The notes beneath the pieces were generated by a model. It was given only the letters and a program-made list of their open reading frames with translations, did not search any database and was not told where the DNA came from. Made by a program: the position numbers and the translations under genes. DNA of 64,000 nt from Corallococcus sp. NCRR (GTDB taxonomy: Bacteria > Myxococcota > Myxococcia > Myxococcales > Myxococcaceae): the NCBI RefSeq assembly GCF_026965535.1, contig NZ_CP114039.1, positions 7,688,001 to 7,752,000 of the forward strand, written 5' to 3'. Shown here piece by piece: positions 25,713 to 35,133 of this stretch. The stretch's first letter is position 1; each line of letters starts with the position of its first letter.

Positions 25713-25714
25713 TC

Positions 25715-25751
25715 GCCCTGCTTGCCAACCTCTTGGAAGCAGGGCGTTTTT
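25715..25751 (+). terminator. Rho-independent terminator of the tRNA
   Basis: GCCCTGCTT (25715-25723) pairs perfectly with AAGCAGGGC (25737-25745) and is followed by GTTTTT, three bases after the tRNA end. Confidence 0.9.
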
Positions 25752-25936
25752 CTGTCCGGACGCGGAGCGTGAGCCCTGGATGAGCATGGGCGCGACCGTG
25801 GCCGGTCCCCACCGTCTTCCACGCCTTGCCCGGAAGTCCGCACCTTGAAGTCAGGGCGGGAATCGTCAACATTGGCGGCCCATCCGCGTGCGTCCGGGCC
25901 CCCTGGTTCCCCGGCGGACGCCCCCGCGAGACCTCC

Positions 25937-27526
25937 ATGCTCGACCGCCCGATGTACCTGAAGCCCGATGTCGCCATCGAGCCGCTGTTCAACCAGTGGT
26001 ACGTCTGGTGGTACCTCATCTCCCCCGCCACGGCGCCGCTGTTCGTCTCCCGCCTGCACCTGAAGCTGATGCAGTCGTTCGTCGCGAACCCGGACGTGCA
26101 CGTGGCCGCGCTGCAGAACCCGGCGCTGATGGGCGGCCCCTTCATCAACCACCCCGTGTCGCGCGTGAACGAGGTGAAGGCGCTGCTCGACCGCACCACC
26201 CGCGAGCAGGCGGACATGCTGGCCTACACCAAGGCCGTGTCGGACCTGGAGCAGCTCCTGGCCAGCTCCAAGGGCGAGTCCCTGGAGCCGCTCTACGCCA
26301 AGGTGCCGGACATGCTCCGCGGCTTCGTGGAGCTGCACTACGACCTGGCCCATCGCGCTAACGCCCGCATCATGGAGCCGCTGCTCTACCGCAGCAGCCT
26401 CTACAAGGAATCCGCGCAGAGCATCTCGCTGATGCGCGTGGCCGGTGACGCGCGCAAGTACGTCTTCAGCACCCCGCGCCTGGAGGGCGACTCGCCCCTG
26501 TGGCTCCAGGTGCCCTACCGGCACGAGGGCATCGACGCCCTCTTCCGCATGCGCCACACGCCGGGCAGCCCCGGGCAGGTGGCGGAGATGCTGGGCGTGC
26601 CGTCCTCCGCCGCGGAGGCCTTCGCGGACCTCTTCACGGAGACCGCCCCGCGCAAGCCCGAGCCGTACACCGGCCCCGGCGTGCGCGTGCGCTACTTCGG
26701 CCACGCGTGCGTGCTGATGGAGACCCGCGAGGTGTCCGTCCTCACCGACCCCGTCATCAGCTACGAGTTCCCCACGGAGCAGCGGCGCTTCACCCACGCG
26801 GACCTGCCGGAGAAGATCGACTACGTCCTCATCACCCACGGCCACGCGGACCACCTGATGATGGAGACGCTGCTCCAGCTGCGTCACCGCATCGGGACCA
26901 TCGTCGTGCCGCGCTCGAACGCGTACTCGCTGGCGGACCCCTCGCTGCGCCTGGTGCTGGAGAAGACGGGCTTCAAGAACGTCATCGAGATCGACGACCT
27001 GCAGGAGATTCAAATCCCCGGCGGGTCGCTGATGGGCATCCCCTTCATCGGCGAGCACAGCGACCTGGCGGTGCAGGCGAAGACGGCGCACCTGGTGCGG
27101 CTGGCCGGCCGCTCGCTGCTGATGGCCGCGGACTCCAACGCGCTGGAGCCGCGCATGTACCAGCACCTGTCGCAGCTGGTGGGCCCGCTGGACGCGCTCT
27201 ACCTGGGCATGGAGTGCGAGGGCGGCCCGATGAGCTGGATGTACGGCCCGCTGCTCAGCCAGCCCCTGCCGCGCAAGATGGACCAGTCGCGGCGGCTCAA
27301 CGGCTCCGACAGCGCCCGCGCCACGGAGATCCTCAACCACCTGAACCCCAAGGAGGTCTTCATCTACGCCATGGGCCAGGAGCCGTGGCTGCGCCACGTG
27401 ATGGTGCTCCAGTACGACGAGACCGCGCCCCAGATGATCGAATCCAACAAGTTCATCGAGGTCTGCAAGGGCCGCGGCATCCCCGCCGCCCGGCCCTTCC
27501 TGAGCCTGGAGCGCGTCCTGGAGTAA
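25937..27526 (+). CDS. MBL-fold metallo-hydrolase with N-terminal helical domain
   Basis: A 529-residue cytoplasmic protein. Residues 1-240 are a mostly helical domain (NQWYVWWYLISPATAPLF, then HVAALQNPALMGGPF) seen in front of some MBL proteins. From about residue 245 there is an MBL/UlaG-type fold with the zinc motif THGHADHL (first His301) and downstream HSDL and AADSNAL segments. No signal peptide. It is convergent with the DUF3592/S53 genes that flank the RiPP operon. Whether it belongs to that cluster is open. The substrate is unknown. Confidence 0.75.
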   Translation: MLDRPMYLKPDVAIEPLFNQWYVWWYLISPATAPLFVSRLHLKLMQSFVANPDVHVAALQNPALMGGPFINHPVSRVNEVKALLDRTTREQADMLAYTKAVSDLEQLLASSKGESLEPLYAKVPDMLRGFVELHYDLAHRANARIMEPLLYRSSLYKESAQSISLMRVAGDARKYVFSTPRLEGDSPLWLQVPYRHEGIDALFRMRHTPGSPGQVAEMLGVPSSAAEAFADLFTETAPRKPEPYTGPGVRVRYFGHACVLMETREVSVLTDPVISYEFPTEQRRFTHADLPEKIDYVLITHGHADHLMMETLLQLRHRIGTIVVPRSNAYSLADPSLRLVLEKTGFKNVIEIDDLQEIQIPGGSLMGIPFIGEHSDLAVQAKTAHLVRLAGRSLLMAADSNALEPRMYQHLSQLVGPLDALYLGMECEGGPMSWMYGPLLSQPLPRKMDQSRRLNGSDSARATEILNHLNPKEVFIYAMGQEPWLRHVMVLQYDETAPQMIESNKFIEVCKGRGIPAARPFLSLERVLE

Positions 27527-27551
27527 TCCCGGGACGCGGGCATGGCGGGGG

Positions 27552-28028
27552 CTACCGCACGAACCGGTGGCCCACCAGGCCCAGCACCGCGACCAGCAAC
27601 GCCACCCCCGCCGCCAGCGCGGGGCCCCGCGCGGCGTCTGGATTCACCTCCAGCAGGCTGCGCCGCGGATCCTTCGGGCTGTAGCGCACGGTCACCGTGG
27701 AGCCCACCGGGTAGCGCTCCACGTACCGCGTCAGCGCCGGACTCGGCTGGGGGTTCCAGAGCAGCAGCTCCCTCGGCGTCTCGTTGGAGAGCGTCTCCCC
27801 GACGTACGACTGGCCCTCCACCTCGTAGGCGTAACGCGTCTTCACGCGCCAGTAGCGGCTCTTCGAGTACCCCATCTCCACGGACATCTCGAGCACGCGC
27901 CCTGGCACCGTCGGCCGGGCCAGGAAGACCTGCGTCGAGCCGTGGATCATCCAGGCGCCAATGCCCAGGAGCACGCCGAAGAACAGGCCGCCCCACACGA
28001 GGATCGTCAGGAGGTTGCGCAGCCACAT
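27552..28028 (-). CDS. DUF3592 membrane protein
   Basis: A 158-residue protein with an N-terminal helix (about 6-28) and a C-terminal helix (about 136-155) around a beta-rich loop containing KTRYAYEVEGQSYVGETLSN and VTVRYSPKDPRRSLLE, the DUF3592 pattern. It starts 14 bases after the stop of the S53 protease gene, so the two are co-transcribed. The function of the family is unknown. Confidence 0.8.
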   Translation of the reverse strand: MWLRNLLTILVWGGLFFGVLLGIGAWMIHGSTQVFLARPTVPGRVLEMSVEMGYSKSRYWRVKTRYAYEVEGQSYVGETLSNETPRELLLWNPQPSPALTRYVERYPVGSTVTVRYSPKDPRRSLLEVNPDAARGPALAAGVALLVAVLGLVGHRFVR

Positions 28029-28042
28029 GGTGGAGTGGGCCC

Positions 28043-29716
28043 TCAGTGCTTGCGCCGCTGGAGCCTGCGCAGGCCCGTGAGCAGCGCCTCGCCGTCCGGC
28101 GTGCCCAGGCCCGTGCACGCGTTCCACAGCGTCGCTTCGCTGGCGAAGTACGCGCCGTTGCCGCCGAGGGTGATGCGGCGGACCACGGGCTGTCCCTCGG
28201 TGACGAGCGCGTACAGCCGGGGGTGGAGGAAGCCCACGCGCTCCCCCAGCGCTTCGTTGAGGCGGACGATGAGCGCGGCCCACATGGGCGCCGCGGCGCT
28301 CGTGCCCGCGGCCACGCCCTGCTGGCCCTTGAAGACGATTTGATAGCCGGTGTGCAGGTCCGCGTTCGCCGCGACGTCCGGCACGCCCCGGCCGGTGCTA
28401 CGCGAGACCTCGAACACGCCGTTCTTCCACGACGACTTCACCAGGTCCGGCACGCCCATGCCCTGCTGGTACAGCGGCAGCGCGTTCATGGTGCTGACGC
28501 CGCCGCTGCTCGCGCCCGCGGCCGTGGAGCTGGGGCCCATGGACATCGCCTCGCCCAGGCGGTTCCACACGCGCTCGTGGTGGAGGACATCCCCCACCGC
28601 CTCCAGCGTGGTGCCGCCGCAGCCCAGCACCAGCGCGCTCGCCGCGGGGTAGCTCGTCGCGGCCAGGGTGATGGCACCCGTGGGCGAGCGGGCATTCACC
28701 GGCACCTGCGAGCCCAGGTCACCGGACGCGGCGCACACGGTGATGCCCAGGAGCGCCGCCTTGATGAAGAGCCGCTCGAAGGCCAGCTCCTCGCCCTGCT
28801 GGATGAGCGACCCTTCGTAGAAGGACCAGCTGGTGGTCAGCACCGACGGCAGGTTCTCCCGGTCGCTGATGGCCTCCGCCAGGACGCGGTAGTAGTCGCG
28901 CAGCGAGTAGTCCTTCGACCCCGCGTTGTAGACGACGACGCGCGCGGCCGGACACACGGAGGCCACCAGCTCCACGTCCATGGTGACCTCCGTGTTGGAG
29001 GCGGTGTTGAGGAACCCGGCCTTGTTCGGCCCCACGTTCACCACCGGCGCCGTGCGCTCCACCCCCACGGACTTCAGGTACGCATCCAGGTCCGACTGCT
29101 TGTAGCCGCCCGCCAGCTCGATGATGCCCACGCACTGGCCTTCCCCCTGGTTGCGGGGGTAGCGGTACAGGTTGGCCACCTGGGGCGCCGTGTACGTGCG
29201 CAGCCCGGCCTGCCGCGCCTGCTCCCGGGAGATGGGCAGGGCCGCCGCGTTGTGGGTGACGAGCGGCCGCGTGTCCAGGCCCAGGACCCACTCCGCCACG
29301 CCTTGCAGCGCGCTCGGCAGGGTCACCGGCTTGGTGTGCGTCAGGTAGGAGGTCTTCCCGTGGGTGAAGCGCCGCAGGTCCACCGCGAAGGCCTTGCGCA
29401 CCGCGGCCGTGGAGCCTTTGAGCACGACGGAGCCCAGGTCGCGCCGCTCCGAGGTGATGGTGAGGCCATGGCTCTTCGCGAAGCGCCGCACGGCGGCCAG
29501 GTGCTTCGGGTCCGTGCCGTACTTCGCCTCGAACTCGTCGTGGGTGAGCGGGCGGCGCGGCGGGTTCGCGCACAGCTCCTCCACCGTGGGCAGCGGCGCT
29601 CCGTGACGCAAGAGCAGGGTGAGCTCCACCGTTCCGGTGGCCGAGCGGCTCCGGAGCGGGGGGTGGAGGGACGCCGGGGACACACGCGCGCTCTGCGCCA
29701 GGGGGATGCGGGCCAT
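28043..29716 (-). CDS. Sedolisin-type serine-carboxyl peptidase (S53) with pro-kumamolisin domain
   Basis: A 557-residue precursor. Residues 20-165 are the pro-kumamolisin activation domain (LTHDEFEAKYGTD and GSVVLKGSTAAVRKAF). The catalytic domain has Glu243 and Asp247 in TEVTMDVE, the oxyanion Asp in AASGDLGS, and the nucleophile Ser473 in AGTSAAAP (normally SGTSxxxP). C-terminal calcium-site residues are expected in the last 60 residues, where I see CTGLGTPDG. No clear signal peptide precedes the pro-domain. It is divergent from the YcaO operon across a 97-base gap, so it might process the RiPP leader, or be unrelated. Confidence 0.88.
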   Translation of the reverse strand: MARIPLAQSARVSPASLHPPLRSRSATGTVELTLLLRHGAPLPTVEELCANPPRRPLTHDEFEAKYGTDPKHLAAVRRFAKSHGLTITSERRDLGSVVLKGSTAAVRKAFAVDLRRFTHGKTSYLTHTKPVTLPSALQGVAEWVLGLDTRPLVTHNAAALPISREQARQAGLRTYTAPQVANLYRYPRNQGEGQCVGIIELAGGYKQSDLDAYLKSVGVERTAPVVNVGPNKAGFLNTASNTEVTMDVELVASVCPAARVVVYNAGSKDYSLRDYYRVLAEAISDRENLPSVLTTSWSFYEGSLIQQGEELAFERLFIKAALLGITVCAASGDLGSQVPVNARSPTGAITLAATSYPAASALVLGCGGTTLEAVGDVLHHERVWNRLGEAMSMGPSSTAAGASSGGVSTMNALPLYQQGMGVPDLVKSSWKNGVFEVSRSTGRGVPDVAANADLHTGYQIVFKGQQGVAAGTSAAAPMWAALIVRLNEALGERVGFLHPRLYALVTEGQPVVRRITLGGNGAYFASEATLWNACTGLGTPDGEALLTGLRRLQRRKH

Positions 29717-29741
29717 GGAGCGGCGTTCTACCACGCGGGGT

Positions 29742-29761
29742 CCGGGCTCCCGGAAGCCCGG
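29742..29761. promoter_or_regulatory. Inverted repeat in the divergent S53 / YcaO promoter
   Basis: CCGGGCT (29742-29748) and AGCCCGG (29755-29761) form a perfect 7-bp inverted repeat around a 6-base centre, in the 97-base gap between divergent starts. It could be an operator for both units. A leader hairpin is the alternative. Confidence 0.3.
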
Positions 29762-29813
29762 GACAGGTCGTATCCACGAGCGCGGGCGACCGGGTAGGCT
29801 CGCCCGCCTGCCC

Positions 29814-32006
29814 ATGGACCGAGTCCTCCGCATCAAGCCCCACCTGCGCGCCGAGGTGCTCGACGCGCGGCGCGTGTTCCTCGTTGGAGAGCGCGCCCAG
29901 TTCCTGCTGGAGGGGGAGCTGCACGCGAGCATCGTGCCCCTGCTGGATGGCGAGCGCACCGTGGCCAACGTCATCGCCGCGCTGGCGGGGCGGGCCTCCG
30001 CGCCGGAAGTGCTCTACGCGCTGTCGCTCCTGGAGGAGCGCGGGCACGTGGAGGAGGCGCACGACGTCTTCGACGCCAGCGTCGCCGGCTTCTGGGAGTC
30101 GCTGGGCGTGGGCGCGGCCACCGCGGCCGGTCGGCTGTTGGACGTGTCCGTGTCCGTGCACGCGGTGGACGGCGAGGACGGCGAGGGGCTGGCGGAGGCG
30201 CTGAGCGACACCGGCCTGGACGTGCGCGACGACGCCGACCGCCGGGTGCTGCTGGTGGACGACTACCTGTCGCCCGAAGCGCTCGCGCTGGCCCGGGAGG
30301 CCCGGAGCGCGGGCGCCGCGTTCCTCCCGCTGAAGGTGTCCGGCACCGCGTGCCACGCGGGCCCGGTCGTGGGCCCCGAGCGCGCCTGCTGGACGTGCCT
30401 CACGTCGCGGATGCAGGACAACCGCCCCATCGAGAAGTACCTCGCGCGCAAGGGCATCCCGCCGCGCGCCATCCGCCCGCCGCGCACGGGCCTGCCCACC
30501 ACCGCGAAGGCGGGGCTGTCCCTCGCGGCGACGCTCGCGGCCCGCTGGGTGGTGGACGGCCCTGGCGGCCCGGCACAGACGCGGCTGTGGACGCTGGACT
30601 TCGCCACCTGGAAGCTGGAGTCGCACACCGTGGTGCGGCGTCCGCAGTGCCCGGACTGCGGCGACCCCCACTGGATGGAGGCGCGCGCGAAGAAGCCCCT
30701 GGAACTGGCCTCGCGCACCAAGCGCTTCACCGACGACGGCGGCCACCGCATCCTCACGCCGGAGCAGACCTGGGAGCGCCACCGTCACCTCATCAGCCCG
30801 GTGACGGGCGTGGTGAGCGACCTGCGCGCGGTGCCGGGCGACGCACCGCTGGGCCACATCCAGTCCGCCGTCTTCCGCGTGTGCCCGTGGACGGACGCGC
30901 CGGCCTCCGACGACTTCCACCGCGTGGCCAGCGGCAAGGGCCGCACGGAGGCCCAGGCCCGCGCGGGCGCGCTGTGTGAAGCGCTGGAGCGCTACAGCGC
31001 GGTGTTCCAGGGCGACGAGCCCCGCGTCCACGCCACCGCGTCCGAACTGGGCGCGCAGGCCGTGCACCCGGACGCGCTCCAGCACTTCAGCGCCGCGCAG
31101 TTCCAGTCCCGGTCCGAAGGCGAGGGCCGCCGCGACATGCGCACCGCGGTGCCCCGTCCGTACGCGGATCAACCCATGGACTGGAGCCCCGCGTGGTCGC
31201 TCACGCACGGGGTCCACAAGTACGTGCCCACGGCGTTCGCGTACCTCTTCGCGCCCACGCCCCAGCTCGAGGACGGGCCGTTCTGCTTCTTCAACTCCAA
31301 CGGGAACGCGGCGGGCAACTGCGTGGAGGAGGCCATCCTCCAGGGGTTCCTGGAGCTGGTGGAGCGCGATGCGGTGGCGCTCTGGTGGTACAACCGCCTG
31401 CGCCGTCCGCGCCTGGACCTGCGCTCCTTCGACGAGCCGTGGTTCGCGTCCGTGAGCGAGCACTACCAGTCGCTCGGCCTCACGTTGTCGGTGATCGATC
31501 TCACGCACGACCTGGGCATCCCGGTGTTCGCCGCGCTCGTGTGGTCGCCGGAGCGCGGGCGGGCCTGGGCCGGGTGCGGCTGCCACTTCGACGCGAAGCT
31601 CGCCGTGCAGCGCGCGCTCACGGAGGTGGCCCAGTGCTACGACCCGAAGGACGTGTCACCGTCGCCCTGGGACGCCCGCGCGCACGGCGACGTCAGCTGG
31701 CTCTTCCCCAACGACCTGGTGCCCGCGCGCGTCCGCGCCGACTTCCCGCGCGTGTGGCACCACGACCTGCGGGACGACGTGCGCGAGTGCGTGGCCCGGG
31801 CCGCGAGCGTGGGCCTGGAGACGCTGGTGGTGGAGCAATCACGGCCCGACGTGGGCGTAGCCGTGGTGAAGGTCATCGTCCCGGGGCTGCGCCACTTCTG
31901 GCCCCGGCTGGGCCCCGGCCGGCTGTATGACGTCCCCGTGCGGATGGGGTGGTTGAAGGCCCCGAAGACCGAAGCGCAGCTCAACCCCGTGCCCTTCTAC
32001 TTCTGA
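29814..32006 (+). CDS. TOMM cyclodehydratase: leader-binding/E1-like + YcaO fusion
   Basis: A 730-residue fused cyclodehydratase that would turn Cys/Ser/Thr of a RiPP core into azolines with ATP. Residues 1-80 form a winged-helix, leader-recognition-like part. An E1-like/ThiF-related part follows, with a zinc tetracysteine formed by C192-W-T-C195 and C279-P-D-C282. From about residue 340 it is YcaO: ATP motifs ALCEALERYSAV and EEAILQGFLELVERDAVALW, and a C-terminus ending LNPVPFYF, similar to the Pro-rich end used in catalysis. It is the first gene of a tight four-gene operon (gap of 3 bases to the next). The partner substrate is the NHLP-type peptide at 36550-36963. Confidence 0.92.
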   Translation: MDRVLRIKPHLRAEVLDARRVFLVGERAQFLLEGELHASIVPLLDGERTVANVIAALAGRASAPEVLYALSLLEERGHVEEAHDVFDASVAGFWESLGVGAATAAGRLLDVSVSVHAVDGEDGEGLAEALSDTGLDVRDDADRRVLLVDDYLSPEALALAREARSAGAAFLPLKVSGTACHAGPVVGPERACWTCLTSRMQDNRPIEKYLARKGIPPRAIRPPRTGLPTTAKAGLSLAATLAARWVVDGPGGPAQTRLWTLDFATWKLESHTVVRRPQCPDCGDPHWMEARAKKPLELASRTKRFTDDGGHRILTPEQTWERHRHLISPVTGVVSDLRAVPGDAPLGHIQSAVFRVCPWTDAPASDDFHRVASGKGRTEAQARAGALCEALERYSAVFQGDEPRVHATASELGAQAVHPDALQHFSAAQFQSRSEGEGRRDMRTAVPRPYADQPMDWSPAWSLTHGVHKYVPTAFAYLFAPTPQLEDGPFCFFNSNGNAAGNCVEEAILQGFLELVERDAVALWWYNRLRRPRLDLRSFDEPWFASVSEHYQSLGLTLSVIDLTHDLGIPVFAALVWSPERGRAWAGCGCHFDAKLAVQRALTEVAQCYDPKDVSPSPWDARAHGDVSWLFPNDLVPARVRADFPRVWHHDLRDDVRECVARAASVGLETLVVEQSRPDVGVAVVKVIVPGLRHFWPRLGPGRLYDVPVRMGWLKAPKTEAQLNPVPFYF

Positions 32007-32009
32007 GCG

Positions 32010-33962
32010 ATGGCGCCGCTTCCTGAACCCAAGCCCCGCATCCTGCTCGTCCAGTGTGGCCCCGACCGGCGCCACGTGGACCGGGAGACGGAGGACTTCG
32101 ACCCGGAGCGCGGCCTGGTGAAGCGCGCGACGATGACGCCGCTGGCCTGCGCGACGCTCGCGGCGCTCACGCCGGACGCCTTCACCGTGGACATCTGGGA
32201 CGAGGAGCTGCACGGCCAGCTGCGCGCGGACACGGAGCTGCCGGACTACGACATCGTCGGCGTGTCGGTGATGTACTCCGCCCTCACCTACCAGGCGCGC
32301 TTCCTGGGCGGGCACTTCCGCGACCGGGGCGCCACCGTGGTCGCGGGCGGCCCCGCCATCTCCGCCGCGCCGGAGGACTACCGGGGCTTCTTCGACGCCC
32401 TCTTCGTCAACGAGGCGGAGCGCACCTGGCCGCGCTTCCTCGCGGACTGGCTCGGGGGCGAGTACGCGCCCGAGTACCGCCAGCTCGACAAGCCTTCGCT
32501 GAGCGAGAGCCCCCTGCCCCGCTGGGACGCCATCGCGGCGGACCTCCCGCGCTACGCGTGGGGCTCCGTGCAGACCACGCGCGGCTGTCCGTTCGACTGC
32601 TCCTTCTGCGACGTCATCTACCTGTACGGCCGCAAGCAGCGGCACAAGCCGGTGGAGCGCGTGCTGGACGAGGTGCGCGCCCACGCGGCGCTCGGCGCCG
32701 AAGGCGTCTTCTTCGCGGACGACGAGTTCATTGGAGACGCGGCGTACGCGAAGGAGGTGCTCGCGGGGCTCGTTCCCCTCAACCGCGCCCTGCCCCGCCC
32801 GCTGCGCTTCTTCACCCAGGTGACGATGAACCTGAGCCGCGACGCTGGGCTGTTGGAGGGCATGGCGGACGCGAACTTCTACACCGTCGTCCTGGGCATC
32901 GAGTCCTTCGACACCGCCGCGCTCAAGGAAGCGCAGAAGCACCAGAACGTGCGCGCGGACCTGGTGGGCGACCTCTTGCGCATCCAGGCGCACGGCATCG
33001 GGCCCCGGGGCAGCTTCATCGTCGGGTTCGACCACGACACGCCAGCGGTCTTCGACTCGCTACACGCGAACATCCAGCGCACGCACCTGCCCTGGGTGGT
33101 GGTGGCGCCCCTCCAGGCCCCACGCGGCACGAAGCTGTGGACGCGGCTGCGCGCGGAAGGCCGGCTCGCCACGCCCCGGAAGACGCACGCGAAGGACCGG
33201 GGCGCCATCGTGCTCAACGTGATGCCCCTGGGCATGACGCGGCCCCAGCTGCTCGAAGGCTTCCGGGACCTGGTGGAGCGGCTGTCCACCTGGGACGCCG
33301 CCTGCGAGCGCATCCGGGGCTTCATCGCCGGCATCCAGCGCCCGCCCCACGTGGAGGAGCCTCACTGGCCGGAGGCCGCCACCGACCGCTTCCTGCGCGA
33401 GGCCACCACCGCCTGGGCCCTGACACCCTCCGAGCGCCATGCCATGGGAGACACGCTCGCGGAGGTGCGCCGCACCGCCCCAGCGATGCTGCCACGCGCG
33501 GTGTTCTTCCTCGCGCGCAACCAGAACGAGCGCCGCCGCCACGAGCGCCTCTTCACGGACTTCGACGCGGTGCTGGCCGCCGAGCGCCAGGGCGACCTCG
33601 TCCCGGACACGCAGCCCGTCTACGTGCCGCCGGGCTTCGCCACCGCGATGCGCGACGTGTTCCCGGACCTCTTCGTGCGCCTGAGCCGCGACCTGCCGGA
33701 CCGCCGTGACGTGCCGGAGGCCTCCCGCGACGTGCTGGTGGACTTCGTCGCCCGCTGGGGCGAAGGCTTCCAGGCGCTCCAGCCGCAGCACCACGAATTC
33801 CTGCGCGAGCTGTGCGACCGGGAGGTGGCGGCGCGCGGTGGCCATCCGGGCACGCTGGAGGTCTCCGAGGAGCAGGCGCTGCGCTCCCAGGCGCGCCGCA
33901 CCGGCCTGCTGGAAGCACTGCTCAAGGACGTGCGCGACGAGCTCGCGAGCTGGGGACCCTGA
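32010..33962 (+). CDS. B12-binding-domain radical SAM enzyme
   Basis: A 650-residue enzyme. Residues 1-170 form a cobalamin-binding Rossmann domain (no DxHxxG, typical of many such proteins). The radical SAM 4Fe-4S motif is C193-x3-C197-x2-C200 (RGCPFDCSFC), followed by the TIM-barrel. The last 200 residues are a helical extension of the DUF4070 kind. Family members methylate unreactive carbons or build C-C bonds. In a TOMM operon, C-methylation of the peptide is a reasonable inference. Three bases separate it from both neighbours, so expression is shared. Confidence 0.9.
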   Translation: MAPLPEPKPRILLVQCGPDRRHVDRETEDFDPERGLVKRATMTPLACATLAALTPDAFTVDIWDEELHGQLRADTELPDYDIVGVSVMYSALTYQARFLGGHFRDRGATVVAGGPAISAAPEDYRGFFDALFVNEAERTWPRFLADWLGGEYAPEYRQLDKPSLSESPLPRWDAIAADLPRYAWGSVQTTRGCPFDCSFCDVIYLYGRKQRHKPVERVLDEVRAHAALGAEGVFFADDEFIGDAAYAKEVLAGLVPLNRALPRPLRFFTQVTMNLSRDAGLLEGMADANFYTVVLGIESFDTAALKEAQKHQNVRADLVGDLLRIQAHGIGPRGSFIVGFDHDTPAVFDSLHANIQRTHLPWVVVAPLQAPRGTKLWTRLRAEGRLATPRKTHAKDRGAIVLNVMPLGMTRPQLLEGFRDLVERLSTWDAACERIRGFIAGIQRPPHVEEPHWPEAATDRFLREATTAWALTPSERHAMGDTLAEVRRTAPAMLPRAVFFLARNQNERRRHERLFTDFDAVLAAERQGDLVPDTQPVYVPPGFATAMRDVFPDLFVRLSRDLPDRRDVPEASRDVLVDFVARWGEGFQALQPQHHEFLRELCDREVAARGGHPGTLEVSEEQALRSQARRTGLLEALLKDVRDELASWGP

Positions 33963-33965
33963 CGC

Positions 33966-35123
33966 ATGCGCGACGGCCTTCACATCTTCGACGCGGACCG
34001 GCACGTCCTGGAGCCGCTGAGCCTGTGGGCGGAGCAGCTGGAGCCCGGCCTGCGCCGGCACGCGCCCCGCCCGGGACGACTTCCGGACGAGACGCTGGAG
34101 GAGCGCCTCGAGCGGCTGGGCCCCCGGGGCCTCCTGCCCGTGCTGCCCCTGCCGGAAGTGGACGGCAAGCCGCTGTGGAACCACATGCCGGAGAAGGCCT
34201 GGCTGGAGTTCTCCGCGCGCTCCTACGCCCAGCTCGGGCGCAATGAAATGCTGCAGAGGCCGGACGTGTACCTGGCCCAGATGGATCGCGACGGCGTGGA
34301 CATGGCGGCCCTGTTCCCCACCTACGCGCTGCTGCTGGAGGGCTTCTCCCCCCTGGAGCCCCGCGTCGCGACGGCCTTCGCGTCCGTCTACAACACCTGG
34401 CTGCACGGCTTCTGCGCGCACCAGCCGGAGCGCCTGCGCGGCGTGGGGCTCATCAGCCGTCACCAGCCGGAGGCCATGGTCGCGGAGGCGCGCCGGGTCG
34501 CGGGCTTCGGCTGGCGCGCCGTGATGGTGCGCCCCAACCCCATTGGCGGCCGGCTGCTGTCGGACGCCGCCTACGAGCCCTTCTGGTCCGAGTGCGAGAA
34601 GCTCTCACTCGCGGTGGTGCTCCACGGCAGCGGCCACGTCTACGTGCCCTCCGCGGGCGCGGACCGCTTCGACACCCGCTTCGCCAACCACGTCTGCGCC
34701 CACCCCATGGAGCTGATGATGGGGCTGCTCGCGCTGCTCCAGGGGGGCGTGCTGGAGCGGCACCCGGCCCTGCGCATTGGCGCCATGGAGGCCGGCTGCG
34801 GGTGGCTCCCATACTGGGCGTGGCGCCTGGATGAGGAATATCGCGCTGTGGGTGCAGAGGTCTCCGCCACCATCCGACAGCTCCCTTCCTCGTACCTGCG
34901 CCAGCACTGCTTCGTTTCCATGGAACCGGACGAGCCGTACGTGTCTGACGTGGTGCGCCACCTCCCGGAGGACCGATTGGTATTCGGAACCGACTTCCCG
35001 CATCTGGACCACGGCGAGGATGTGCTGGGTGCGATGCTGTCCTTGCGTGACGTGATGACCGAAAGTCGTCTACGAAAGGTTCTCTGGGAAAACCCGACTC
35101 GGTTCTACGGTGTGGAACCGTGA
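33966..35123 (+). CDS. Amidohydrolase family 2 protein in TOMM operon
   Basis: A 385-residue TIM-barrel amidohydrolase (PF04909). The N-terminal motif DADRHVLEP, a His in VVLHGSG, a His in CAHPMELM and the Asp of FGTDFPH are the metal ligands and catalytic acid of the family. Residues 45-95 insert a Pro/Leu-rich segment. It lies third in the RiPP operon. Amidohydrolases in bottromycin and other RiPP clusters act on macroamidine or amide bonds, so peptide processing is plausible. Decarboxylation is the other activity known in this family. Confidence 0.85.
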   Translation: MRDGLHIFDADRHVLEPLSLWAEQLEPGLRRHAPRPGRLPDETLEERLERLGPRGLLPVLPLPEVDGKPLWNHMPEKAWLEFSARSYAQLGRNEMLQRPDVYLAQMDRDGVDMAALFPTYALLLEGFSPLEPRVATAFASVYNTWLHGFCAHQPERLRGVGLISRHQPEAMVAEARRVAGFGWRAVMVRPNPIGGRLLSDAAYEPFWSECEKLSLAVVLHGSGHVYVPSAGADRFDTRFANHVCAHPMELMMGLLALLQGGVLERHPALRIGAMEAGCGWLPYWAWRLDEEYRAVGAEVSATIRQLPSSYLRQHCFVSMEPDEPYVSDVVRHLPEDRLVFGTDFPHLDHGEDVLGAMLSLRDVMTESRLRKVLWENPTRFYGVEP

Positions 35124-35133
35124 GGCCGCACGA

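Noticed and set aside
25520..27397. Minus-strand open frame of 625 codons opposite the MBL gene and across the tRNA
   Set aside because: It runs through the tRNA gene and is Val/Gln/Arg/His-rich without motifs.
28719..31586. Minus-strand open frame of 955 codons across the YcaO gene
   Set aside because: Low-complexity Arg/Ala/Gly/His product, antisense to YcaO and out of frame with the S53 protease.
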